Shown piece by piece: positions 5,096-5,155 of a DNA stretch of 5,155 nucleotides. Made by a program: the position numbers and the translations under genes. This DNA comes from DASYQV01 sp036005125 (GTDB taxonomy: Bacteria; Acidobacteriota; Vicinamibacteria; Vicinamibacterales; UBA2999): NCBI GenBank assembly GCA_036005125.1, contig DASYQV010000359.1, forward strand, positions 1 to 5,155, written 5' to 3'. Below the pieces are notes generated by a model. That model was not told the origin of the DNA. It saw nothing but the letters and a program-made list of their open reading frames with translations, and did not search any database. Positions within the stretch are counted from its first letter, which is position 1, and each line of letters opens with the position of its first letter.

Positions 5096-5155
5096 GCTGT
5101 CTCAGGGATCAGCGGTAACAACTGATGCCTGAGGCAGCCCTGATGCCTGATGCCT
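5079..5155. repeat. Large imperfect inverted repeat with 34-bp arms
   Basis: The left arm 5079-5112 and right arm 5122-5155 are inverted copies matching at 31 of 34 positions. One of the three differences would be a G-U pair in RNA. The loop is nine bases, CGGTAACAA. The right arm ends at the last base of the window, and the left side has further CATCAGG copies (from 5061) that could pair with sequence beyond the edge, so the true element may be longer. Options are a REP- or MITE-like palindromic element, or a strong RNA hairpin ending the EBP transcript. It lacks a T run within the window. Confidence 0.9.

Noticed and set aside
4434..5132. Plus-strand open frame of 232 codons overlapping the EBP 3' end
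   Set aside because: Arg-rich out-of-frame reading of the EBP gene that continues into intergenic repeats; no start signal and no family.
5061..5155. CRISPR array
   Set aside because: Seven-base units without spacers, turning into an inverted repeat; not the repeat-spacer pattern of a CRISPR.

Overview
This is a GC-rich bacterial window with three well-supported regulatory genes, one small PEP-CTERM-like gene with its own sigma-54 promoter, and long stretches with no convincing gene. The gene content resembles a soil-type, EPS-producing Gram-negative bacterium. The receiver-less enhancer-binding protein (EBP) subtype and the short cytoplasmic NarL-type kinase are reminiscent of Acidobacteriota, but this assignment is inference from sequence style and was not checked against a database.

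Layout. Positions 1-557 hold no recognisable gene. Positions 558-1241 and 1258-1944, both on the minus strand, form a two-gene operon: a sensor-less HisKA_3-type histidine kinase is followed 16 nt later by a NarL/FixJ-type response regulator. Positions 1945-3380 are mostly non-coding or decayed. They hold two pairs of direct repeats, each with a 20-bp period, a terminator-like hairpin, a cluster of short perfect palindromes, a start-less open frame with coding-like codon use, a possible 68-residue small protein, and a 31-bp palindrome in an AT-rich patch. Positions 3381-4908 on the plus strand form the most interesting block. A near-consensus -24/-12 sigma-54 promoter sits just upstream of a 68-codon gene that encodes little more than a signal peptide joined to a PEP-CTERM-like sorting tail. 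A sigma-54 EBP without a receiver domain follows. Positions 4909-5155 are intergenic and end in heptamer repeats leading into a 34-bp-arm hairpin that runs to the window edge.

How the parts may work together. PEP-CTERM proteins are sorted by exosortase in EPS- and biofilm-forming bacteria, and in studied cases their transcription depends on RpoN and the EBP PrsR. Here a sigma-54 promoter, a minimal PEP-CTERM-like protein and an EBP lie within 1.5 kb, which suggests a compact self-contained regulatory module. Whether the neighbouring kinase/regulator pair belongs to it cannot be decided from the sequence.
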